Shown here piece by piece: positions 1 to 5,749 of a stretch of 6,051 bases of DNA (the stretch's first letter is position 1; each line of letters starts with the position of its first letter). A program made the translations under genes and the position numbers. Origin of the DNA: Nitrospirota bacterium (GTDB lineage: Bacteria > NPL-UPA2 > JAGMAN01); the NCBI GenBank assembly GCA_030605915.1, contig JAUWHM010000016.1, forward strand, positions 1 to 6,051, given 5' to 3'. The notes beneath the pieces are model-generated. The model was given only the letters and a program-made list of their open reading frames with translations, did no database searches and had not been told where the DNA came from.

Positions 1-485
1 CCATCAGGATTTTTGGTCAGAATATCATATACTCCAATGGGAGGACGATAAGTGCCATCAGGATTACGATAATATTTATCTTCCTTCCCTCCTCCTCTTT
101 TTACAATGATATAGGAGCTGGTGATGCTGGAGAAGTGAATGTTATAGTTATGTGTCCAGTAGTAGCCAAAAGGACCTCTATAACGGCTAATGCTGTTATA
201 AGTGAGGGTGAACCTTACTGGAGGACCGAGGGAAGGGGTATAAAAGATGGGAGTATCCTGAACCACCATGTTCAGGTTGGTCATATTCACCATGACATTG
301 GGGAGACCACGGTCACTACCACCGGCACAACAACCAGTGCTGTCAGATGCAGCACCCGGCACTTCGCAAGGACCCCCCTCTTCTGAGCCCTCACCAGGAT
401 CATGGGCGTAGGTGAGTGGAGTTGGGTAGGTTAAGACGATGAGCAGCGGAAGGACAATAATGAATAGAAAATGTTTTATCCTCAT
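1..485 (-). CDS. RHS/YD-repeat family secreted protein, N-terminal part (runs off the left edge)
   Basis: The minus frame from an ATG at 485-483 stays open to the window edge (161 codons visible), so only the N-terminus is present. Residues 1-27 form a Sec signal peptide: MRIKH, then a long hydrophobic stretch, ending near LTYA before HDPGEG. A low-complexity Gly/Ser/Asp/Cys linker follows (about 28-60, with C40, C52, C53). From about residue 61 the sequence looks like the N-terminal domain of RHS-repeat proteins (DUF6531-like): GLPNVMVNMTNLNMVVQDTP, RFTLTYNS, then FGYYWTHNYNIHF, the 'G-x-x-W-x-H-N-Y' signature. It ends in NPDGTYRPPIGVYDILTKNPDG, typical of the segment before the first YD repeats. 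RHS proteins are large surface-associated or secreted shells, sometimes carrying C-terminal toxins; whether this one does cannot be seen. AGGAAGGG lies 7 nt before the ATG. The FlgD-Ig gene ends 78 nt upstream with no terminator between, so co-transcription is likely. Confidence 0.8.
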   Translation of the reverse strand, partial: MRIKHFLFIIVLPLLIVLTYPTPLTYAHDPGEGSEEGGPCEVPGAASDSTGCCAGGSDRGLPNVMVNMTNLNMVVQDTPIFYTPSLGPPVRFTLTYNSISRYRGPFGYYWTHNYNIHFSSITSSYIIVKRGGGKEDKYYRNPDGTYRPPIGVYDILTKNPD

Positions 486-492
486 TTTCAGT

Positions 493-500
493 CCCTTCCT
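493..500 (-). promoter_or_regulatory. Ribosome binding site of the RHS gene
   Basis: AGGAAGGG on the minus strand, 7 nt before the ATG at 485. It supports this start. It sits next to a small palindrome (TTCCTCAGGAA), which is probably too tight to form a stable hairpin. Confidence 0.6.
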
Positions 501-563
501 GAGGAATCCAGCAGGTTAATTATCCGTCCTTTGTCCTGAATATAGCACTCTGTTTTTGAGATG

Positions 564-1658
564 TCAAGGATTTTTAATTTTTTCCTTATTTCTAACATAA
601 ACCCAGAGGCAGTCAGTAGCACAGTGATCACTGAAACTACGAAGATTGACGCTGAGAAGGTGTTTTCCATCCTTATACTGGCGGCTATCCCAGCACCAGA
701 TGTAAGGAGAGGCAGCTCCTTCTTCCTCCTCACAGAGGAATTCATCATCTACATAGAATATATATTCAAATTTCTCCTCCCTAAGCCACTTCAAATCCTC
801 ATCGTCCACTTCTATTCTCAAAGGACACTCACCGCTAAGGATTGGTATCCCCTCCTCTCTGCGGGGAAGCCCTTCAGGCAGAATAATTTTCATCTCAGGG
901 TCTTTACACCTCCAGCGGGGATGGCGAGCATGTTCGTAGAGAGGACGGGAGGAACTATTTATTTCTCTCTCGCTTATCTTTCTTCCTTCTTTTTTCTTCT
1001 CCTGAGGAGGGCCAGAAACGATGATGCTATTATCAGGAAGGCTGAAAGCTTCAAGGAAGATGAAGCAAAGGGGGTTAGAAGCCAGGTTAACTTTCCCTGT
1101 CTTATCCCTACCGTCCCAGCTTTCGCTGTGACTGCCGGGTGGTCTTGGCTCCCAGTTAAGAAGAGTTCGGTAGAGAGGTCCTCCCTTCACGCCTATTCTT
1201 ATTCTCACCCGGGCAGAGGTGGGAAGGGTGTAGGATATGGAACAGGGAGGTTTCTTCCGGGCGGAGGGATTCAATTCCTCCAGTAGCTCTCCTCCACTGA
1301 AGGTAACAGAGTCATATCTAAAGCCTTTTCCTTCTATGGTGAAGGTGTAAGCTTCAGGAGGAACGATGATACCCCGGTCATCCTTTCCATCCCAGAGTTC
1401 TTTATCAGAGCCAGATTTTCTCTTCTTCCCTTTTAACAGCGTTCTTACCAATAGGCTATTCTCATCCCGGATTTTAATAGTAATGGGAGAAGGAGAAGAG
1501 AGCTTATAGCTGATGGTGCACTTCTCTCCCTGCGAAGGATTGAAAAGAGAAGGAGAGACCTTAACTTCTTCTATTCCTCCTGGATTGGCCTCCTCTGCCG
1601 CCTTAAGAGAGAAAACGGTGAGGAAAGAAATTAAAATAAGAGAAACGGCTTTCAGCAA
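564..1658 (-). CDS. Secreted protein with two FlgD-type Ig-like repeats and a Cys-rich C-terminal Ig-like domain
   Basis: 364 residues from a TTG start; the start is chosen because AGGAGG lies 9 nt upstream and a Sec signal peptide follows directly (about 1-20, ending SLKA-AEEA). Two internal repeats resemble the FlgD Ig-like domain (FlgD_ig family). Repeat 1 (about 33-110) has ISYKLSSPSPITIKIRD, RTLL and ELWDGKDDRG. Repeat 2 (about 126-214) has ISYTLPTSARVRIRI, YRTLL and ESWDGRDKTG; the shared 'WDG-x-D-x-x-G' turn is diagnostic of this fold. A Lys/Arg/Ser-rich linker (about 218-250) leads to a third region (about 251-357) whose end, WDSRQYKDGKHLLSVNLRSFSDH, resembles Ig-like domains of bacterial surface proteins. 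The third region holds seven of the nine cysteines (C251, C278, C309, C322, C346, C350, with C322 inside WCWD), which hints at disulfides outside the cytoplasm. It is not a flagellar hook-cap protein: it has a signal peptide and no flagellar neighbours. Its neighbour is an RHS protein 78 nt downstream. Exact role unknown; an adhesive or scaffold partner of the RHS protein is inference. Confidence 0.8.
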   Translation of the reverse strand: MLKAVSLILISFLTVFSLKAAEEANPGGIEEVKVSPSLFNPSQGEKCTISYKLSSPSPITIKIRDENSLLVRTLLKGKKRKSGSDKELWDGKDDRGIIVPPEAYTFTIEGKGFRYDSVTFSGGELLEELNPSARKKPPCSISYTLPTSARVRIRIGVKGGPLYRTLLNWEPRPPGSHSESWDGRDKTGKVNLASNPLCFIFLEAFSLPDNSIIVSGPPQEKKKEGRKISEREINSSSRPLYEHARHPRWRCKDPEMKIILPEGLPRREEGIPILSGECPLRIEVDDEDLKWLREEKFEYIFYVDDEFLCEEEEGAASPYIWCWDSRQYKDGKHLLSVNLRSFSDHCATDCLWVYVRNKEKIKNP

Positions 1659-1667
1659 GGCTTCCTG

Positions 1668-1673
1668 CCTCCT
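1668..1673 (-). promoter_or_regulatory. Strong Shine-Dalgarno deciding a TTG start
   Basis: AGGAGG on the minus strand ends 9 nt before the TTG at 1658-1656. No ATG or GTG near it would give a signal peptide directly after the start, so TTG is taken as the true start of the FlgD-Ig gene. Confidence 0.75.
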
Positions 1674-1681
1674 ATACTTGA

Positions 1682-1710
1682 ATTCTACTATCCTTGCATA
1701 GTTAAGTCAA
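1682..1710 (-). promoter_or_regulatory. Sigma-70-type promoter for the FlgD-Ig/RHS genes
   Basis: On the minus strand, TTGACT (1710-1705, 5 of 6 consensus) is followed by a 17-nt spacer and TAGAAT (1687-1682, 5 of 6). It lies wholly between the ChrB-like gene stop (1725) and the FlgD-Ig start (1658). The expected transcription start near 1675 leaves a very short leader of about 17 nt that just includes the AGGAGG site. This suggests the FlgD-Ig and RHS genes are a transcription unit separate from the transporter operon. Sequence inference only. Confidence 0.6.
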
Positions 1711-1724
1711 ATGGAATTTACACC

Positions 1725-2279
1725 TCAGATTGAGTTTTTTGATTTCTTCAATCTCTCATACAAATCATCAAAGACGGCAAAGCTCTTTTTGAAACATTCT
1801 GACTTGTCTTTAGAGTTATCAATTATCTCTCTCACCTTTTTATCTATCTCTTTAGAAATCTCCTGTCTCTTCCCCCAGTAACCCACTTCAATCTCGTGGA
1901 CTATTCTGCCTATCTGGATGAGGATTGGGTCTTTTATTTTGTATTTCTTCAGGACGATTTCATAAGTGGACATATTATTGCGGCGTCTCAACTCGGCATC
2001 CGGAGTGTCAAAGGGAGTGCCTTCGGTAATCAGTTCCCCTTTAGTGAAGAACTTAAAATCTGCTTCCTTATCAATAAACCTTTTAATGAGCCAGGCAGAG
2101 ATGCAGGTATCAAACTCCACAATCTCCCAGGTTGAGTAAACTCTGTTAGAAGTCCGCTTCGTAGATACAGCAGTCGCCTGTGGCGATTTACTTCTAACGG
2201 GGTAAAGGTGAGATTCGGTTTCTCCATAAAGGGGAGGCATCAAGAAAAGGGCTATCAAGGCCAGGAGAAAATATCTCAC
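1725..2279 (-). CDS. Exported ChrB C-terminal-domain-like protein (chromate resistance family)
   Basis: 184 residues from a GTG start with AAGGAG 7 nt upstream. Residues 1-19 look like a Sec signal peptide (MRYFLLALIALFLMPPLYG). A short polar linker follows, then from about 50 to 178 a domain that matches the C-terminal domain of ChrB (Chrome_Resist family). The matches are WEIVEFDTCISAWLIKRFID (family pattern: D-x-x-x-x-x-W-L-I-x-R-F-I-D), EADFKFF, GTPFDTPDAEL (family 'ATPFD-x-P-G'), YEIVLKKYKIKDPILIQIGRIVHEIEV (family 'F-x-x-x-L-x-x-Y-x-L-x-D-P-x-L-x-x-L-A-x-I-V') and FAVFDDLYERL at the end. Where typical ChrB has a His-Arg-Gly...Cys segment, this protein has RRRNNMST, so those residues appear lost. 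Classical ChrB is cytoplasmic and regulates chromate efflux; the N-terminal ChrB region is absent here. The gene follows the ABC ATPase by 58 nt. Family call is firm; a chromate role is not. Confidence 0.78.
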   Translation of the reverse strand: MRYFLLALIALFLMPPLYGETESHLYPVRSKSPQATAVSTKRTSNRVYSTWEIVEFDTCISAWLIKRFIDKEADFKFFTKGELITEGTPFDTPDAELRRRNNMSTYEIVLKKYKIKDPILIQIGRIVHEIEVGYWGKRQEISKEIDKKVREIIDNSKDKSECFKKSFAVFDDLYERLKKSKNSI

Positions 2280-2337
2280 CGCTTAGCTCCTTACCGCGAA
2301 GCAGTACTGCAGCGGAGCAGCACTGTTTCACTGTGTT
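2280..2337 (-). repeat. Structured intergenic leader with nested inverted and direct repeats
   Basis: Between the ATPase stop and the ChrB-like start. On the minus strand, CAGTGCTGC (2325-2317) pairs with GCAGTACTG (2310-2302) over 9 bp with one G-U wobble and a 6-nt loop. Next to it GCTTCGC and GCTAAGC can pair around a loop holding the AAGGAG ribosome binding site. A direct repeat GTGAAACA-CA-GTGAAACA begins at the ATPase stop. There is no T-run after the stem, so this is not a standard Rho-independent terminator. It could shield the ribosome binding site, stabilise mRNA ends, or be a remnant of a small repeat element. Confidence 0.45.
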
Positions 2338-3048
2338 TCACCGTATGAAAGCTTTAACGAAATCTGACTTTGGTCTACGGCGAAGCTCTTCCAGTGTCCC
2401 TATCTGCTCTATACAACCTCTCCGCATTATAGCAATTCTATCGGCCAGGCTCAAGGCTTCGTCCTGGTTGTGAGTTACATATATGGTGCTAATATTCAGC
2501 TTCTTTTGAAGTGCTGTGATTACCTTTTCCAACTCCTCTTTAAGCTGGGGATCGAGGCTGGAGAGGGGTTCATCAAGGAGGAGTATCTTTGGTTCCAGAA
2601 TGAGAGTTCTGGCCAGAGCTACCCGCTGCTGCTCACCACCAGAGAGCTGATGGGGATAATAGTTGAGATGCCGGTTGAGATTAACCAGGCTCAAAACTCT
2701 CTCCACTTTCTCTTTCCTTTCCTTCCTGCTCAAATCTTTAGTCAGGCCGAACTCTATATTCCTTCTTACGGTCATGTGTGGCCAGAGGGCTAAATCCTGG
2801 AAGACCATACCTATTCTTCTTTTATGGGGAGGAATTATTTTACCTGGAGCACTTACTGTCTCTCCGTTTATGAGGACTTCTCCAGAATCGGGTTTCTCAA
2901 AACCAGCGATGAGCCTGAGGACTGTAGTCTTGCCGCAACCGGATGGTCCGAGGAGAGAAAGATGTTCTCCTTGGCTTACCCGGAGTGATATACCATCTAC
3001 AGCAATGACGGCATCATATCTCTTGGTAAGATTCTTAAGGGATATCAA
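2338..3048 (-). CDS. ABC transporter ATP-binding protein, FbpC/PotA-like, short form without C-terminal regulatory domain
   Basis: 236 residues from a TTG start. An upstream ATG in the same frame (3261) would add 71 residues of shadow translation inside the permease gene, so the TTG is preferred: it has GGAGG-type sites just before it and its TTGA overlaps the permease stop. All ATPase motifs are present: Walker A GPSGCGKT (34-41), Q-loop VFQDLALWPHMTV (Q84), signature LSGGEQQR (135-142), Walker B ILLLDE (155-160, catalytic E160), D-loop SSLD and H-loop H193 in YVTHNQDEA. The aromatic LWPHMTV after the Q-loop and the ISTIYVTHNQDEALSLADRIAIM segment are typical of the iron(III)/spermidine/putrescine/sulfate importer ATPases (FbpC, PotA, CysA), which normally run to about 350 residues with a TOBE domain. 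Here the protein stops right after the nucleotide-binding domain, so the regulatory domain is missing. It would power import through the adjacent permease at the inner face of the membrane. Confidence 0.93.
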   Translation of the reverse strand: MISLKNLTKRYDAVIAVDGISLRVSQGEHLSLLGPSGCGKTTVLRLIAGFEKPDSGEVLINGETVSAPGKIIPPHKRRIGMVFQDLALWPHMTVRRNIEFGLTKDLSRKERKEKVERVLSLVNLNRHLNYYPHQLSGGEQQRVALARTLILEPKILLLDEPLSSLDPQLKEELEKVITALQKKLNISTIYVTHNQDEALSLADRIAIMRRGCIEQIGTLEELRRRPKSDFVKAFIR

Positions 3049-3065
3049 GTTACCCTCCTCCTCAA
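3045..3065 (-). promoter_or_regulatory. Stop/start overlap and ribosome binding site coupling permease to ATPase
   Basis: On the minus strand the sequence reads GAGGAGGAGGGTAAC then TTGA: TTG (3048-3046) starts the ATPase and TGA (3047-3045) ends the permease. AGGAGG lies about 8 nt before the TTG. This layout favours translational coupling and fixes the ATPase start. Confidence 0.8.
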
Positions 3066-4631
3066 TGAGAAGATAACAGAGACAGCTAAAATAGTCAAGA
3101 GTGAAGCCATCACCAGGATGATACAAAGGGCGGCTACCAGCTTGCTTGCTCCATAGTGCATTATGTTGTATATCTTGATGGGTAGAGTTGCTTGCCCGGG
3201 AGGAATCACCAACAATGTCGTTCCCAGTTCTCCCAGGGAGAGGATGAAGGCAATCACCCAACCAGCCAATAGACCTGGTTTAGAAAGAGGAATTAGTATT
3301 TTTGAGAGCCTTCTCCACCAACCGGTACCGCATATACTGGCCGCTTCCTCCATGCTTAAATTTATCTGTTTGAGGTTGGAGGAGATAGCTCTTATGGCGA
3401 AGGGACTGAAGCGGGCCATGTAGCCAAATAGAATGATGGCTGAACTCCCGTAAATGAATCCAAAGAGAGGACGATTCCAGACTCTTATTAAGCCTATTCC
3501 AAGGATAGTAGCCGGGATGGCAAAGGGAAGTAGGGAGATTATATCTGTGGCGATTGCTCCTCTGCCTTTAGCTCTCTCCATAAAATAGGAGATGAAGAAA
3601 CCGAGAGTGATTATCAGGGTGGCTCCCAGGGCAGCCAGGCTGAGGCTTAGAAGAAGTTCACGGTAGCTGGTCTTGAGAGCTATCTTATAAGATAAGAGAT
3701 TCCCTGACCTTATGAGGAGAATAGCGAGAGGCAAAAGGACGGAGATGAAAATAATAAGTGAGGTAAAGATTAGGGCAAAAGGTCTCCATCTCCCCAGCCT
3801 TAAAAGTTCTGGGTCTTTATAGGCACCACCTATGGTCACATAAGACCTTCTTCCAAAGAGGTGTCTCTGGAACAATATCAAAATCAGGGTAATCAGGACC
3901 AAGGGAAGGGATATAGCCGTGGCTACCTTTGGATTATAGAAAGCGCTAAACTGGGTGAAGATCTCTACTGGGTAAGTATTCACTTCTAAGAGGGCAGGGA
4001 CTCCATAGTTGGAGATAGAGAAGATGAAAACAAATATAGCTCCCGATATTATATATGGTGAGACTAAAGGTAAAGTTATCCTTTTTAAGACACCAAATCT
4101 ATTGTGGCTAAGCTCGGCAGCTTCTTCCAGCCTTCGGTCAACCGAGCCGAGGCTGGTTATGGTAAGGAGACTGAGGAAAGGGAAATAGGAGAGGCCAAGA
4201 ATCCATATTGTTCCCGGTAGTCCGTAGATAGTGAGGGGTTCTTTGATGAAAGGAAGATTGGTCAGGAAGCCACTTACTCTTCCTCCTTTACCCAGTAGGT
4301 CAATCCAGCCTATGGTACTAATGTAAGGCGGAATTAACAGGGGAGCTAAGTATAAATATCTGAAAGTTCTCCTGAAATATAGGTCTGTCCTAACGATGAG
4401 GAAGGCTAAGGGAACTCCAAGGAGGAGGCTCAGGATGGTTGTTCCTCCAGCCAAGACGAGGCTGTTGGAAAGAAGGTCCAATTGACGGTTATCTAAGAGG
4501 ATTTCTCGGTAAGAGGCGAGGCTGAAGCCACTCTCATCCCTTAAGCTGGAAGCAAACATATAGAGGATGGGAAGAAGAACAATGATAGAAAATAAAGACA
4601 GGGAAATGATGGTAACTGACTTTGGCTGTAT
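3045..4631 (-). CDS. ABC transporter permease, FbpB-like, two fused permease domains; probable ATA start
   Basis: 528 residues if started at ATA 4631-4629, or 504 from the first ATG at 4559. It forms the membrane channel of an iron(III)-family importer, with two homologous permease halves in one chain. Each half has an EAA loop that docks the ATPase: EEAAELSHNRFGVLKRITLP (about 169-188) and EEAASICGTGWWRRLSKILIP (about 428-448); in the first, the usual Gly is replaced. About twelve membrane helices are expected. The ATA start is preferred: GGAGGT stands 7 nt before it, whereas the ATG is preceded by a pyrimidine-rich stretch with no ribosome binding site. The 24 added residues supply the first helix (VTIISLSLFSIIVLLPILYM), which mirrors the first helix of the second half (FALIFTSLIIFISVLLPLAI). 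No ATG, GTG or TTG occurs between the preceding in-frame stop (TAA 4655-4653) and the ATG. That TAA is also the stop of the binding-protein gene, so both genes share a frame. The stop overlaps the ATPase start (TTGA). Confidence 0.88.
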   Translation of the reverse strand: MQPKSVTIISLSLFSIIVLLPILYMFASSLRDESGFSLASYREILLDNRQLDLLSNSLVLAGGTTILSLLLGVPLAFLIVRTDLYFRRTFRYLYLAPLLIPPYISTIGWIDLLGKGGRVSGFLTNLPFIKEPLTIYGLPGTIWILGLSYFPFLSLLTITSLGSVDRRLEEAAELSHNRFGVLKRITLPLVSPYIISGAIFVFIFSISNYGVPALLEVNTYPVEIFTQFSAFYNPKVATAISLPLVLITLILILFQRHLFGRRSYVTIGGAYKDPELLRLGRWRPFALIFTSLIIFISVLLPLAILLIRSGNLLSYKIALKTSYRELLLSLSLAALGATLIITLGFFISYFMERAKGRGAIATDIISLLPFAIPATILGIGLIRVWNRPLFGFIYGSSAIILFGYMARFSPFAIRAISSNLKQINLSMEEAASICGTGWWRRLSKILIPLSKPGLLAGWVIAFILSLGELGTTLLVIPPGQATLPIKIYNIMHYGASKLVAALCIILVMASLLTILAVSVIFSLRRRVT

Positions 4632-4644
4632 CTTCCTTACCTCC
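4629..4644 (-). promoter_or_regulatory. Perfect ribosome binding site placed before an ATA codon
   Basis: GGAGGT (4644-4639 on the minus strand), 7-nt spacer AAGGAAG, then ATA (4631-4629). It lies within 25 nt after the binding-protein stop. No standard start codon lies within reach of this site in the permease frame, so it points to ATA as the initiation codon, or to an ATG changed to ATA by mutation or sequence error. Confidence 0.65.
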
Positions 4645-4652
4645 GGGTAATT

Positions 4653-5672
4653 TTATCTCATGAAGGTCTCCTGCAACACCCTGGCAGAGGGCTCCATATT
4701 ATCAGCTATATCCTGGTAACTTATATCCATAGCCTTTATTTTGCCAATGGGAGGAACGTAGTCAGGAGTCTTAACGGTTACTCTTACCGGTATCTGCATA
4801 GAGCCGGAATGAGCTAATTTGCTTTCTACCTCTTCACTTAATAGGTAATCAATGAGTTTCTTACCCTCCTCAGGATGAGGAGCTTTTTTAATCAGACAAA
4901 TGGTATTGGGAATTACCAGAGTGCCTATTGTCTCTTGGTCAGGATAGATGATCTTTACCGGTTTACCTTCCTGAATGGCAAGATTGGCATCATCGGTGTC
5001 GGTTAGACCTACTTTTAGTTCCCCTCCGACTACCCGATCACGAACTACGGAGTTTCCCGCCACAATAGCTACCTCATTAGCCTTGAACCTCTGGAAATAT
5101 TCCTTTGCTCTTTCATCCCCCAATTTTACAAAGAGGGCGGCTGACTGAGTAGCAGTGGTTCCAAAGAGGGGATTGCCAATGGCTACTTGACCTTTCCACT
5201 CTTCTTTGATGAGATCAAAGATAGATTTGGGCTCCTCCTCTGGTTTAACCAGTTCAGTATTAACAATAATTATCCTGGCCCGAGCAGCAAAGCCTGTCCA
5301 GTAGCCTTCTGGGTCCCTGAACTGAGAGGGGATATTCTCAGCAGAGGGGGAGAAGTAAGGCTGGAGAATCCCCTTCTTCTTAAGCACCAAGGTTCTTCCC
5401 ACCTCAGAGTTCCAGAAGACATCAGCTTGGGGATTGTCTTTCTCAGCAATCAGTCTGTTCACCAGGCCAGTGGTCTTGGCTGCTTCCACATCATAGACAG
5501 CCTTAACTTTTATCCCTGACTTTTTCTCAAACTCTTTCAGGATAGGCTCAGAGAAGATCTGATCCAGGGAGCTGTAGATGATAACCTCCTTTGGCTTGGC
5601 CGCTTTCTGGCAGCTAAGGGTTGTGAGTGAAAAGAACAGGAGAGTTGACCAGGTTATGAATGTTTTTACCAT
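4653..5672 (-). CDS. Substrate-binding lipoprotein of an iron(III)-family ABC importer (AfuA/FbpA-like)
   Basis: 339 residues from an ATG start; the usual length for the family. The N-terminus is a lipoprotein signal peptide with the lipobox TTLSC, giving the lipidated Cys21, so the mature protein is anchored at the outer face of a membrane. The mature part starts KEVIIYSSLDQIFSEPILKEFEKKSGIKV, the classic opening of AfuA/FbpA/FutA-type binding proteins, and continues with ADVFWNSEVGRT (83-94; E90 at the position of a family ligand Glu), YWTGFAARARIIIVNTELV (124-142), EEWKGQVAIGNPLFGTTATQ (157-176) and VIPNTICLIKKAPHPEEGKKLIDYLLSEEVE (253-283). In ferric-binding members a Tyr-Tyr pair precedes the last lobe; here the corresponding stretch reads GLTDTDDANLAI (222-233), with no tyrosines, so ferric iron is not assured as ligand. 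Its stop TAA is 21 nt before the permease ATA start, and it is the first gene of the operon. The ribosome binding site (GAGAG/GAAG) is weak. Confidence 0.9.
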   Translation of the reverse strand: MVKTFITWSTLLFFSLTTLSCQKAAKPKEVIIYSSLDQIFSEPILKEFEKKSGIKVKAVYDVEAAKTTGLVNRLIAEKDNPQADVFWNSEVGRTLVLKKKGILQPYFSPSAENIPSQFRDPEGYWTGFAARARIIIVNTELVKPEEEPKSIFDLIKEEWKGQVAIGNPLFGTTATQSAALFVKLGDERAKEYFQRFKANEVAIVAGNSVVRDRVVGGELKVGLTDTDDANLAIQEGKPVKIIYPDQETIGTLVIPNTICLIKKAPHPEEGKKLIDYLLSEEVESKLAHSGSMQIPVRVTVKTPDYVPPIGKIKAMDISYQDIADNMEPSARVLQETFMR

Positions 5673-5720
5673 AATACTTCTCTCTTTCAGAGCGTGTTAG
5701 AAACTTTTTTCCCTGTTAAA

Positions 5721-5749
5721 ATAATAGCATCTTCGGTTCAACTCGTCAA
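5721..5749 (-). promoter_or_regulatory. Sigma-70-type promoter of the ABC importer operon
   Basis: On the minus strand, TTGACG (5749-5744, 5 of 6) is followed by a 17-nt spacer and TATTAT (5726-5721, 5 of 6). The expected transcription start is near 5714, giving a leader of about 41 nt before the ATG at 5672. The -35 box contains the TGA stop of the upstream frame (5748-5746), so the two units are tightly packed. No clear operator palindrome (for example a Fur-type box) was recognised in the 5673-5745 gap. Confidence 0.65.

Noticed and set aside
135..386. Plus-strand open frame of 83 codons at the left edge
   Set aside because: It is the complement of the RHS gene, whose minus-frame translation has a signal peptide and the RHS N-terminal signature.
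561..1286. Long plus-strand open frame of 241 codons opposite the FlgD-Ig gene
   Set aside because: It mirrors a minus-strand gene that has a signal peptide, clear Ig repeats and a strong ribosome binding site. The plus translation has no recognisable domain and no ribosome binding site.
1896..2227. Overlapping open frames on both strands inside the ChrB-like gene
   Set aside because: They are shadows: the 184-codon frame has the signal peptide, the conserved ChrB-type motifs and a ribosome binding site, while the others have none.
2302..2325. Rho-independent terminator after the ATPase gene
   Set aside because: The stem is plausible, but on the minus strand it is followed by CTTCGCGGTAAGG with no T-run, so standard intrinsic termination is unlikely.
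3049..3261. Possible 71-residue N-terminal extension of the ATPase from an ATG at 3261
   Set aside because: It lies entirely within the permease coding region in another frame, shows no family-like sequence, and the TTG at 3048 has a better ribosome binding site and the usual stop/start overlap.
4632..4655. Readthrough of the TAA to fuse binding protein and permease, since both share one frame
   Set aside because: TAA is the tightest stop, no readthrough context or downstream structure is evident, and a ribosome binding site directly after it points to re-initiation. The shared frame is a one-in-three coincidence.
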